DNA from: Bacillota bacterium
Lineage (GTDB): Bacteria > Bacillota > Sulfobacillia > JAJZYS01 > JAJYTV01
Reading direction: 5' to 3'
Assembly: GCA_021792885.1 (NCBI GenBank)
Contig: JAJYTV010000082.1
Location: 1-7,316, forward strand
DNA: 7,316 nt
Under the pieces are notes generated by a model. It was given only the letters and a program-made list of their open reading frames with translations. It made no database searches and was not told the DNA's origin. Both the position numbers and the translations under genes were made by a program. Shown piece by piece: positions 1-6,049 of this stretch; the first letter of the stretch is position 1, and each line of letters starts with the position of its first letter.

Positions 1-953
1 CCGGTCTCCTGCTGAAAGAGGCGGATCACTTCGGGGTTCAGCGGCTCTCCGGCCGCGACGGCGGTCCGCAGGCTGGGCATCGGGTAGCGCGCGAGGTCCT
101 CCTTGACCATCAGCCGGAACTCGGTCGGCGGCGCGCAGAGCGCCGTGACCGGCTGGCTCGAGAGGATCTCGAGGTGGCGGCGCGGCTCGAAGCGGCCGCC
201 GTACATGAAGGTGGCGACGCCGAGCTCCCATGGTCCGAACAGCACCGACCAGGCCGCCTTCGCCCAGCCGGTTGCGGAGGTGGACCAGAAGAGGTCCCCG
301 TCCTGCAGCCCGATCCAGTGGCGCGCCGTGACCCGATGGCCGATCGGGTAGCGGTGCAGGTGCAGCACGGCCTTCGGCTCGCCCGTCGTGCCGGAGGTGT
401 AGTAGCAGAGCGCCGGCTCGTCGCTGCGCGTGCGCACGGCGGGGGAGGTGGGCGGCGCCGCCGCCATCGCGGCCGAGAGGTCCGAAAAACCCTCCATGGG
501 TGCGGTGGTGAAGCGGCTTTGCAGGTGCGGCGCCCGCTGCGCGATCGCCGCGACGACGGGGGAGAGTTCGGGGGTGGTGATGATCGCCGTCGCCTGGGAG
601 TGGTTCGCCCGGTAGAGGAGATCGCGTTCGCGCAGCATCTCGGAGCAGGGGATGGCGACCGCGCCGATCTTCAGCACACCGACCATCGCCTGGTGCCAGA
701 TCGGAAGCTTCGGCAGCACGAGCAGCACGCTCTCGCCGCGCCTTACGCCGGCGGCGGCGAGCGCATGGCCGATCCGGTCCGAGCCCTCCGCCATGTCGCG
801 GAAGGTGTAGTCCTCCACCGCACCGTCCGCCGCCATGTAGCGCAGGGCGAGTCGGGAAGGATCCTGCGCCAGGCGGTCGACGACATCGGTACCGAAGTTG
901 TAGTGCTCGGGGATGTCCCACCGGAACGAGGCGTAGTCCTCCGCATAAGCCAT
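1..953 (-). CDS. Medium-chain-type acyl-CoA synthetase (AMP-forming), N-terminal part, cut by window edge
   Basis: This enzyme would activate a carboxylic acid to an acyl-CoA through an acyl-AMP intermediate in the cytoplasm. The sequence shows 317 codons, beginning MAYAEDYASFRWDIPEHYNF, which resembles the N-terminus of the ACSM/medium-chain acyl-CoA synthetase branch. The AMP-binding P-loop YTSGTTGEPK lies at about residues 185-194. Further on are the segments GWAKAAWSVLFGPW, CAPPTEFRLMV and AAGEPLNPEV, all characteristic of the family. Full members have about 550 residues, so roughly the last 40 percent, including the C-terminal lid domain and its catalytic lysine, lies outside the window. 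The ATG at 953-951 is supported by GGAGGT seven bases upstream. The gene is divergent from the paa-like operon and probably shares its regulatory region. It is not PaaK: the P-loop context and N-terminus differ from phenylacetate-CoA ligase. The substrate is not deducible; aromatic, branched or medium-chain acids are all possible. Confidence 0.9.
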   Translation of the reverse strand, partial: MAYAEDYASFRWDIPEHYNFGTDVVDRLAQDPSRLALRYMAADGAVEDYTFRDMAEGSDRIGHALAAAGVRRGESVLLVLPKLPIWHQAMVGVLKIGAVAIPCSEMLRERDLLYRANHSQATAIITTPELSPVVAAIAQRAPHLQSRFTTAPMEGFSDLSAAMAAAPPTSPAVRTRSDEPALCYYTSGTTGEPKAVLHLHRYPIGHRVTARHWIGLQDGDLFWSTSATGWAKAAWSVLFGPWELGVATFMYGGRFEPRRHLEILSSQPVTALCAPPTEFRLMVKEDLARYPMPSLRTAVAAGEPLNPEVIRLFQQET

Positions 954-960
954 GATCCGC

Positions 961-966
961 ACCTCC
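961..966 (-). promoter_or_regulatory. Ribosome binding site of the acyl-CoA synthetase
   Basis: On the minus strand GGAGGT sits seven bases before the ATG at 953-951. It fixes the start of the divergent synthetase gene. The spacer (954-960) reads GATCCGC on the plus strand, a heptamer that recurs in this intergenic region. Confidence 0.75.
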
Positions 967-1021
967 AGCAGCTGGTTGCAGGAGGATTCCAGGCACCTTG
1001 GCGGATCCCTGCGGAGCGGCG

Positions 1022-1041
1022 GGATCACCGCCAGGTGATCC
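1022..1041. promoter_or_regulatory. Perfect inverted repeat, probable repressor operator
   Basis: The arms GGATCACC (1022-1029) and GGTGATCC (1034-1041) are exact complements around a 4-base centre GCCA. The palindrome lies four bases upstream of a TTGACA hexamer and between two divergent catabolic transcription units. This is the position expected for a dimeric regulator, such as the TetR- or GntR-type proteins that commonly control acyl-CoA catabolism. No regulator gene is in the window and the motif is not one I recognise. It could also fold as a hairpin in RNA, but no T-run follows on either strand, so a terminator is unlikely. Confidence 0.5.
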
Positions 1042-1044
1042 GCG

Positions 1045-1074
1045 TTGACATGATCCATCCGGCCCGCGCAAGAT
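1045..1074 (+). promoter_or_regulatory. Candidate sigma70-type promoter for the paa-like operon
   Basis: TTGACA at 1045-1050 matches the -35 consensus exactly. Eighteen bases later CAAGAT (1069-1074) matches three of six -10 positions, including the key second A and final T. The -35 hexamer is flanked by two TGATCC copies (1036-1041 and 1051-1056). Initiation here would give a leader of about 220 bases before the EthD gene. The weak -10 makes this tentative. Confidence 0.35.
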
Positions 1075-1302
1075 GGGTTGGGGCCGATGTGGTATTTGAG
1101 GGGTCATGAGGCGTCGGGCGAGGTGGCGCGCATCCACGCCTCGTCCCACAGGCGGCAATCCGCCGCCGGCTACCCTTCGCGCCGTCCCCCAGGTGTGGGC
1201 GCCGCACCCGGAGACCTCTTGCACAACGCTTACGGTGAGGCCTTTTGACCTGCGGACTCGGGCTGCGCGCGTCAATGCCCAACGCATGGGAGAGGATGAC
1301 CG

Positions 1303-1602
1303 ATGGTTCAGCTGGTCGCGCTCTATCGGCGCCCGCAAGACCCCGAGGCCTTCCTGCGCCGCTACCGCGAAGAGCACCTGCCGCTTGCGCGGCAGATGCC
1401 CGGCCTCCTGTCGATCGAGGCCGGGCCCCTTGAGCGACTCGGCGGCGACGCACCCTACTGGTACATGGCGACCCTCTCCTTCCCGAGCCGGGAGGCCTTC
1501 GAGGAGAGCCAGCGCGCGCCGGTCAGCCGGGAGGCGGCGAAGGTGCTGATGGGCTTCGCGCGCGGGCTCGTCGAGTTCGCGCTGCGCGGGGTCGGGGAAT
1601 GA
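1303..1602 (+). CDS. EthD-domain small protein (dimeric alpha-beta barrel family)
   Basis: The 99-residue product resembles EthD-family proteins, small ferredoxin-like alpha-beta barrels named from an ethyl tert-butyl ether degradation cluster. Their role is mostly unknown, but some relatives are isomerases or decarboxylases. The sequence begins MVQLVALYRRPQDPEAFLRR. It has the typical Tyr-x3-His pattern around YREEHLPLA (His25) and then MPGL, followed by a second strand YWYMATLSF and a helix rich in Arg, Ala and Glu. The ATG at 1303 has GAGAGG upstream with about seven bases of spacing. Its stop overlaps the start of the next gene in an ATGA, so it is probably translated together with the enoyl-CoA hydratase. 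A direct role in the pathway (isomerase, lactone or CoA-intermediate handling) is inference. Such a gene is not part of the E. coli paa operon. Confidence 0.8.
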   Translation: MVQLVALYRRPQDPEAFLRRYREEHLPLARQMPGLLSIEAGPLERLGGDAPYWYMATLSFPSREAFEESQRAPVSREAAKVLMGFARGLVEFALRGVGE

Positions 1603-2384
1603 GCGCGGAGACGGGAAATCCGGTGGTGCTCGTGCGGCGGGAGCCGCCCGTCGCCGTCGTGACGCTGAGCCGCCCGCAGGTGCTGAATGCCCTCTCCCCG
1701 GAGCTGATGGAGACGCTCGCGCAGGAGATCGAGGCCCTCGATGCGGACGACGCCATCCGGGCGATCGTGCTCACCGGGAGCGGTAGGGCCTTTGCCGCCG
1801 GGGCGGACATCGCCGAGATGGCGGACAAGGACGCGGCAGCGATGCTCGAGCGCGACCAGTTCCGCTGCTGGCAACGCCTGCGCGCGACCCGCAAGCCGCT
1901 GATCGCGGCCGTCTCGGGCTACGCCCTGGGCGGGGGGTGCGAGCTTGCCATGCTCTGCGACATGATCATCGCCGCGGAGGGGGCGCGCTTCGGCCAGCCG
2001 GAGGTGCGGATCGGGGTCATGCCCGGCGCCGGCGGGACGCAGCTCCTGACGCGGGCGCTCGGCAAGTGGCAGGCGATGGAGCTCGTGCTGACGGGGCGCA
2101 CGCTCACGGCGAGGGAGATGTACGAGCGCGGCCTCGTGACGCGCGTCGTGCCGGATGACCTGCAGCTTTCGGAAGCGCTGCGCCTCGCCAGGGAGATCGC
2201 GTCGCACGCGCCCATCGCCGTCCGCCTCGCGAAGGAGGCCGTGCAGAAGGCCTTCATGGGGACGCTCGAGGAGGGACTGCCGCTCGAGCGCAAGAACTTC
2301 TACCTGTTGTTCGCGACGGAAGACCGGCGAGAAGGCATGCAGGCCTTCCTCGAGAAGCGCACACCCGTCTGGCGGGGGAAGTGA
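1599..2384 (+). CDS. paaF: PaaF-type enoyl-CoA hydratase
   Basis: A crotonase-family hydratase of 261 residues, the usual family length. In the phenylacetate pathway PaaF adds water to 2,3-dehydroadipyl-CoA to give 3-hydroxyadipyl-CoA. Other enoyl-CoAs are possible. The CoA-binding segment FAAGADIAEMADKD (65-78) closely resembles PaaF of E. coli as I recall it, as does PLIAAVSGYALGGGCELAMLCD split around 100-121. Both catalytic glutamates are present: Glu115 in GGCE and Glu135 in QPEVRIGVMPGAGGTQ. Their 20-residue spacing equals that of Glu144 and Glu164 in rat enoyl-CoA hydratase. The C-terminal helix motif ATEDRREGMQAFLEKRTP is standard. The start ATG lies in the ATGA overlap with the EthD gene, with GGGG purine-rich sequence just upstream. 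The next crotonase begins two bases after its stop. The hydratase activity is confident; the exact substrate is inferred from context. Confidence 0.9.
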   Translation: MSAETGNPVVLVRREPPVAVVTLSRPQVLNALSPELMETLAQEIEALDADDAIRAIVLTGSGRAFAAGADIAEMADKDAAAMLERDQFRCWQRLRATRKPLIAAVSGYALGGGCELAMLCDMIIAAEGARFGQPEVRIGVMPGAGGTQLLTRALGKWQAMELVLTGRTLTAREMYERGLVTRVVPDDLQLSEALRLAREIASHAPIAVRLAKEAVQKAFMGTLEEGLPLERKNFYLLFATEDRREGMQAFLEKRTPVWRGK

Positions 2385-2386
2385 AG

Positions 2387-3175
2387 ATGACGGACCATAC
2401 GACGCTCAAGACGTCGCTCGACGGCGGCGTGCTCGAGGTGCGGCTCTCGCGGCCCGAGACGCTCAACGCCCTGAACCGGGCGATGAAGCAGGAACTGATC
2501 GCCGCGTTCAAGGCGGCTGCGCGCGCACAGGAGGTGCGCGTCGTGCTGCTTTCCGCCGAAGGGCGCGGTTTCTGCTCAGGGGCCGACCTGAAGAGCGGCG
2601 AGGAGGACGCCGAGAAGTCGTTCGGGGAGTCGGTGCGCACGCTCTACAATCCGATGGTGGAGGCCATCACGCAGCTGCGCAAGCCGGTGGTCGCGGCCGT
2701 ACAGGGGGTGGCGGCGGGAGCGGGAATGAGCCTCGCCCTCGCCTGCGACATCCGCCTGTGCGGGGAGTCTGCGCAGTTCATCGCGGCCTTCTCCCGCATC
2801 GGGCTCGTGCCGGACTCCGGCCTTTCCTACTTCCTGCCGCGCCTCGTCGGGCTTGGCAAGGCGATGGAGCTTGCGATGCTGGCGGAGCCGGTGGATGCGC
2901 AGGAAGCGCTGCGGCTCGGGCTTGCGAACCGGATCTACCCGGACGAGGAGCTCGCCGCGGCGGCGAAGGACGTCTGCCGCCGGCTCTCCGAGGGCCCGCT
3001 CTACGCGCTCGGGCTGACGAAGCAGGCGCTGCAGCGCGGCCAGGAGCTGCGCCTTGGCGAGGCGCTCGAGTACGAGGCGGGACTGCAAGAACTCGCGGGA
3101 CGCTCCGGAGAATACCGTGAAGGCGTTGAGGCCTTCCGCGAGCGGCGCAAGGCCAACTACCGGACGCTCGACTAG
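2387..3175 (+). CDS. paaG: PaaG-type crotonase, probable ring-epoxide/enoyl-CoA isomerase
   Basis: A second crotonase, of 262 residues from the chosen ATG at 2387. PaaG isomerises 1,2-epoxyphenylacetyl-CoA to the oxepin and also shifts the double bond of 3,4-dehydroadipyl-CoA. The oxyanion-hole glycines are Gly107 and Gly113 in GVAAGAGMSLALACD. The hydratase glutamate is replaced there (GAGMS instead of GGGCE). Asp143 in SRIGLVPDSG matches the catalytic aspartate of PaaG (Asp136 in E. coli). The C-terminal LAGRSGEYREGVEAFRERR also resembles PaaG. GGGGGAA six bases upstream favours the ATG at 2387; an in-frame GTG at 2381 would add two residues and overlap the paaF stop. The pattern predicts isomerase rather than hydratase chemistry. 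A general delta3,delta2-enoyl-CoA isomerase role cannot be excluded. Confidence 0.87.
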   Translation: MTDHTTLKTSLDGGVLEVRLSRPETLNALNRAMKQELIAAFKAAARAQEVRVVLLSAEGRGFCSGADLKSGEEDAEKSFGESVRTLYNPMVEAITQLRKPVVAAVQGVAAGAGMSLALACDIRLCGESAQFIAAFSRIGLVPDSGLSYFLPRLVGLGKAMELAMLAEPVDAQEALRLGLANRIYPDEELAAAAKDVCRRLSEGPLYALGLTKQALQRGQELRLGEALEYEAGLQELAGRSGEYREGVEAFRERRKANYRTLD

Positions 3176-3196
3176 TCGGGGAGCATGTGCATGGTG

Positions 3197-3203
3197 AGGA
3201 GGG
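3197..3203 (+). promoter_or_regulatory. Shine-Dalgarno site fixing a TTG start
   Basis: AGGAGGG lies six bases upstream of the TTG at 3210-3212. It is the best match in the 34-nt gap after paaG and supports TTG as the start of the dehydrogenase. Nearby ATG codons at 3185, 3187-area and 3191 are in other frames. Confidence 0.7.
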
Positions 3204-3209
3204 TTTCGG

Positions 3210-4076
3210 TTGGTCCTGCCCAACCCGAGCTTCAGACAAGTCGGGATCGTCGGCGCCGGCACGATGGGCCAGGGCATCGCCCAGGTCGTCGCGCAGGCCG
3301 GATCCCTGGTGCGGATCTACGACAAGGGCGCGGGACGCGCCCAGGAGGCGGTGCTGCAGGCGCGCGCCGCGATCGAGCGGCAAGTGCAGCGCGGGCGGCT
3401 CGGCGAGGAGGACGGCGACTTCGCGCGGCGCGCGATGGAGCCCGTCGAATCGCTCGAGGAGCTCAAGGACTCGGACCTCGTGATCGAGGCGATCTTCGAG
3501 AACATGATGTCGAAGCAGCAGCTCTTCCGGGAGCTCGGCGGCATCACCGATGGCGTCTTGGCGAGCAATACGAGCTCGCTGTCGATCACCGCGCTCGCGG
3601 CCGCCTCGGGCGTACGCGAGCGCGTGCTGGGCGTCCATTTCTTCAACCCGGTGGCCGTGATGCGGCTCGTCGAGGTGATCCGCCACGAGGACGTAGACGA
3701 GAAGGTCCTGCGCCGCGTGCTGGGGTTCGTCGGGGAGCTCGGCAAGGAGGCCGCGCTCTGCCAGGACACGCCGGGGTTCATCGTGAACCGCGTCGCGCGC
3801 CCGTTCTACGGCGAGGCGCTGCGCCTCTTGGGCGAGCAGCTCGAGGACCCGCAGTCTCTCGATCAGGCGGTCCGCGACGGCGGGTTCCGCATGGGCCCGT
3901 GTGAGCTGATCGACCTGATCGGCGTCGACGTCAACTTGAGCGTCACGGAAGCGATGTTCCAGTCCTACTACGGCGAGCCGCGCTACCGCCCGCACCCGCT
4001 GCAGTCCCGGATGGTGGCGGCCGGCCGGCTGGGCCGCAAGACCGGCAGGGGGTTTTACGCGTATGAGCATCCCTGA
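3210..4076 (+). CDS. paaH: 3-hydroxyacyl-CoA dehydrogenase (PaaH/Hbd type), catalytic unit
   Basis: An NAD-dependent oxidation of 3-hydroxyacyl-CoA to 3-oxoacyl-CoA. In the phenylacetate pathway the substrate is 3-hydroxyadipyl-CoA. The 288-residue protein has a Rossmann domain with GAGTMG (15-20) and Asp38 at the end of the second strand, which favours NAD over NADP. The catalytic set is complete: Ser122 in SNTSS, His143 in HFFNP, Glu155 in RLVEV and Asn193 in FIVNR. All four are offset by exactly 15 from the human enzyme numbering (137, 158, 170, 208). A C-terminal dimerisation domain ends in RKTGRGFYAYEHP. The length fits the short 3-hydroxybutyryl-CoA dehydrogenase class, whereas E. coli-type PaaH has about 475 residues with an added C-terminal half. 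Here that half appears to be the next gene, which overlaps this one by 14 bases. The start is TTG, backed by AGGAGGG. Confidence 0.93.
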   Translation: MVLPNPSFRQVGIVGAGTMGQGIAQVVAQAGSLVRIYDKGAGRAQEAVLQARAAIERQVQRGRLGEEDGDFARRAMEPVESLEELKDSDLVIEAIFENMMSKQQLFRELGGITDGVLASNTSSLSITALAAASGVRERVLGVHFFNPVAVMRLVEVIRHEDVDEKVLRRVLGFVGELGKEAALCQDTPGFIVNRVARPFYGEALRLLGEQLEDPQSLDQAVRDGGFRMGPCELIDLIGVDVNLSVTEAMFQSYYGEPRYRPHPLQSRMVAAGRLGRKTGRGFYAYEHP

Positions 4077-4854
4077 TCTCGTCATCGGCGGGGAGTCTGT
4101 GCTGGGACTCGAACTGGCCCAGCGCGCCGCGGAACGGGGAGTGGAGGTCGCATACCTCCGGCCGGGACGCATCCAGCCCTTCCTGCCGCCCGGCATGACC
4201 GTGCTGCGCGAACCGTCGGCGGCGGCGCGCGCGGAGACCTTCGTCGTCACCTCGATCCACCCGCGCCGCTCGTTCATCGCCGGCCTGCAGTTCCTCGAGA
4301 CGCAGATCCCGCCCGACGCGTCGATCCTCGTCTCCGGCTTCGGCGCAGGCGCGACGGCGCTCGGGGCGTACCTGAACCACCCTGGGCGCCTGTTCGCGAT
4401 CGGGGCTGTGCCGCCGCTCGACCGCCAGCAGGGGATCGCGGTGGCGAAAGGCATGCTCGGCCAGGACCTTGCGTACGAGCGAGCCCTCGGCCTGATGGAG
4501 CAGCTCTTCGGCAGGAGCTACTCCGGCCCCGACGCGCCAGGCATGACGCTGCCGCGGGTCGTGGCGACGCTCGTGAACGAGGCCGCATTCGCCCTGGGCG
4601 AGGGCGTGGCACAAGCGCCGGACATCGACCGGGCGATGCTGCTCGGCGTCAATTACCCGGAGGGGCCGCTCGCCTGGGGTGACCGGATTGGGCTCGACGA
4701 GGTGCTCGGCTGCCTGCTCGCGCTCTACGACCACTACGGCGAGAACCGCTACCGCCCTGCCCCGGTGCTGCGCCGTCTGGTCCAGGCGCGCTTCGTCGGG
4801 CGGCTCGCCGGGAGGGGCTTCTACACCTACGAAGGAGTCTCTCTCCATGGCTGA
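4063..4854 (+). CDS. Dehydrogenase-family protein with degenerate Rossmann domain, equivalent to the PaaH C-terminal half
   Basis: A 263-residue protein. Its C-terminal part (about 160-257) is a clear 3-hydroxyacyl-CoA dehydrogenase dimerisation domain, with VNEAAFALGEGVA (conserved Asn172), EGPLAWGDRIG and the terminal GRLAGRGFYTYEG. The N-terminal part (1-120) has a Rossmann-like pattern, but the nucleotide loop is altered (GGESVLG instead of GAGTMG). The catalytic serine and histidine segments are replaced by VSGFGAGATAL (90-100) and IGAVPPL (113-119). Known long PaaH proteins carry such a reduced Rossmann-fold domain plus a second C-terminal domain fused after the catalytic unit; here they form a separate gene. 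I infer a non-catalytic partner that dimerises with the upstream enzyme or completes its substrate pocket. The ATG at 4063 overlaps the upstream gene by 14 bases, and the 3' end overlaps the thiolase by 8 bases. Independent catalysis looks unlikely. Confidence 0.85.
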   Translation: MSIPDLVIGGESVLGLELAQRAAERGVEVAYLRPGRIQPFLPPGMTVLREPSAAARAETFVVTSIHPRRSFIAGLQFLETQIPPDASILVSGFGAGATALGAYLNHPGRLFAIGAVPPLDRQQGIAVAKGMLGQDLAYERALGLMEQLFGRSYSGPDAPGMTLPRVVATLVNEAAFALGEGVAQAPDIDRAMLLGVNYPEGPLAWGDRIGLDEVLGCLLALYDHYGENRYRPAPVLRRLVQARFVGRLAGRGFYTYEGVSLHG

Positions 4855-6049
4855 GGCGTACCTCGTCGACGCCGTGCGCACGCCGGTCGGGCGCTATGGC
4901 GGCAAGCTCTCCTCGGTCCGCCCCGATGACCTTCTGGCGGGCGTGCTGCAGGCACTCCTCAGGCGCAACCCGGGCGTACCCCCAGAGAGCGTGGACGACG
5001 TCGTGGTCGGGGCGGCGAACCAGGCAGGGGAGGACAACCGCAACGTCGCCCGCATGGCGCTCCTGCTCGCCGGTCTGCCGGAGACCGTGCCGGGCATGAC
5101 GGTGAACCGCCTCTGCGCGAGCGGCCTCTCCGCAGTGATCGCGGCGGCGCGCAGCATCCGCGCCGGCGAGGGGGACCTCTTCCTCGCCGGCGGTGTGGAG
5201 TCGATGTCACGGGCCCCGTTTGTCACGCCGAAGCCGACGACCGACTTCCCGCGGGGCGACCGCCCGCTCTACGACACGACCCTCGGGTGGCGCTTCGCGA
5301 ACCCTCGCCTCGCGGACCGCTTCCCGCTCGAGAGCATGGCGGAGACGGCCGAGAACGTCGCGGAGCGCTACGCGATCAGCAGGGAGGACCAGGACGCCTT
5401 CGCGCTCGAGAGCCAGCGCCGCTGGGCCAAGGCGGCGGCCGCGGGCCGCTTTGAGGGCGAGATCGTGCCGGTGGATGCCCCGCAGGGGCGCGGGGTGGAG
5501 CGCGTCGCGGCCGACGAGCACCCGCGGCCGGACACGACGGCGGAGGCACTGGCGCGCCTGCGCCCGATCGTCCGTCCGGACGGCACGGTGACCGCCGGAA
5601 ACGCCTCGGGCGTCAACGACGGGGCCGCCGCGGTGCTGCTCGCTTCCGCGCAGGCGGTAGGCCGCTATGGCCTTCGGCCTCGGGCCCGCCTCGTGGCCGC
5701 CGCCGAGGTGGGAGTGGACCCGCGCTACATGGGCATCGGTCCCGTGCCTGCGCTGGAGAAGGCGCTCGCGCGGGCCGGGCTCTCGCTCGCGGACCTCGGG
5801 TTCGTCGAACTGAACGAAGCCTTCGCTTCCCAGAGCGTCGCCTGCATCCGGCTGCTCGGCCTCGATCCCGCGCGGGTCAATCCGAACGGCGGCGCGATCG
5901 CCATCGGCCACCCGCTAGGGATGACGGGCGCGCGGCTCGCCGGCACGGTCCTGCACGAGTTCGGGCACACAGACGCGCGTTATGCCGCGGCTACCCTCTG
6001 CGTCGGGGTGGGGCAGGGAGTGGCGGCGATCTTCGAGCGCATCGACTAG
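4847..6049 (+). CDS. paaJ: PaaJ/PcaF-type 3-oxoadipyl-CoA thiolase
   Basis: A degradative thiolase of 400 residues, the normal length. The type enzyme cleaves 3-oxoadipyl-CoA to succinyl-CoA and acetyl-CoA, and PaaJ also cleaves 3-oxo-5,6-dehydrosuberyl-CoA. The nucleophile is Cys90 in NRLCASG (87-93). The rest of the site is NEAFASQ (323-329), His355 in GHPLG and Cys385 in CVGVGQG. The stretches NQAGEDNRNVARMA (58-71), VESMSRAPFV and YDTTLGWRF (142-150) are signatures of the PaaJ/PcaF subgroup rather than of acetoacetyl-CoA thiolases. The start ATG at 4847 follows GAAGGAG by nine bases and lies inside the end of the upstream gene. It is the last gene of the operon, and a hairpin begins in its stop codon. 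PaaJ and PcaF cannot be separated by sequence alone; the paaF-paaG-paaH neighbours favour PaaJ. Confidence 0.92.
   Translation: MAEAYLVDAVRTPVGRYGGKLSSVRPDDLLAGVLQALLRRNPGVPPESVDDVVVGAANQAGEDNRNVARMALLLAGLPETVPGMTVNRLCASGLSAVIAAARSIRAGEGDLFLAGGVESMSRAPFVTPKPTTDFPRGDRPLYDTTLGWRFANPRLADRFPLESMAETAENVAERYAISREDQDAFALESQRRWAKAAAAGRFEGEIVPVDAPQGRGVERVAADEHPRPDTTAEALARLRPIVRPDGTVTAGNASGVNDGAAAVLLASAQAVGRYGLRPRARLVAAAEVGVDPRYMGIGPVPALEKALARAGLSLADLGFVELNEAFASQSVACIRLLGLDPARVNPNGGAIAIGHPLGMTGARLAGTVLHEFGHTDARYAAATLCVGVGQGVAAIFERID

Larger units (their letters stand above)
954..1302. other. Divergent intergenic region between synthetase and EthD gene
   Basis: This 349-bp stretch carries no convincing gene on either strand. 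It holds the minus-strand ribosome binding site, an operator-like palindrome (1022-1041), a candidate plus-strand promoter (1045-1074), a small hairpin GGCGG-CAAT-CCGCC (1151-1164) and the GGGAGAGGA ribosome binding site of the next gene (1288-1296). The heptamer GATCCGC or its complement occurs at 954-960, 1001-1007 and 1038-1044. No clear minus-strand promoter was found. Short open frames here continue into the antisense or out-of-frame side of flanking genes and lack ribosome binding sites. Confidence 0.6.
1303..6049 (+). other. Predicted six-gene operon (EthD-like, paaF, paaG, paaH, paaH C-terminal half, paaJ)
   Basis: Six genes run in the same direction with junctions of 4-nt overlap, 2-nt gap, 34-nt gap, 14-nt overlap and 8-nt overlap. 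A strong hairpin follows the last stop. The tight packing implies co-transcription and translational coupling. The encoded activities form a consecutive set: isomerisation, hydration, 3-hydroxy oxidation and thiolysis of CoA thioesters. Confidence 0.8.

Noticed and set aside
1022..1041. Palindrome read as a terminator
   Set aside because: No T-run on either strand and its place upstream of both divergent genes means there is no transcript to end there.
174..1109. Long plus-strand open frame opposite the acyl-CoA synthetase
   Set aside because: It is antisense to a clear synthetase with matching motifs, is rich in Arg/Gly/Ala low-complexity sequence, and has no ribosome binding site. It is a by-product of high GC.
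1106..1549. Plus-strand open frame starting in the divergent region
   Set aside because: It runs out of frame through the EthD gene, lacks a ribosome binding site and resembles no family.
2778..4454. 558-codon minus-strand open frame
   Set aside because: It spans the antisense of three recognisable genes, has no recognisable domain and is Arg/Pro/Ala-rich, as expected for shadow frames in GC-rich DNA.
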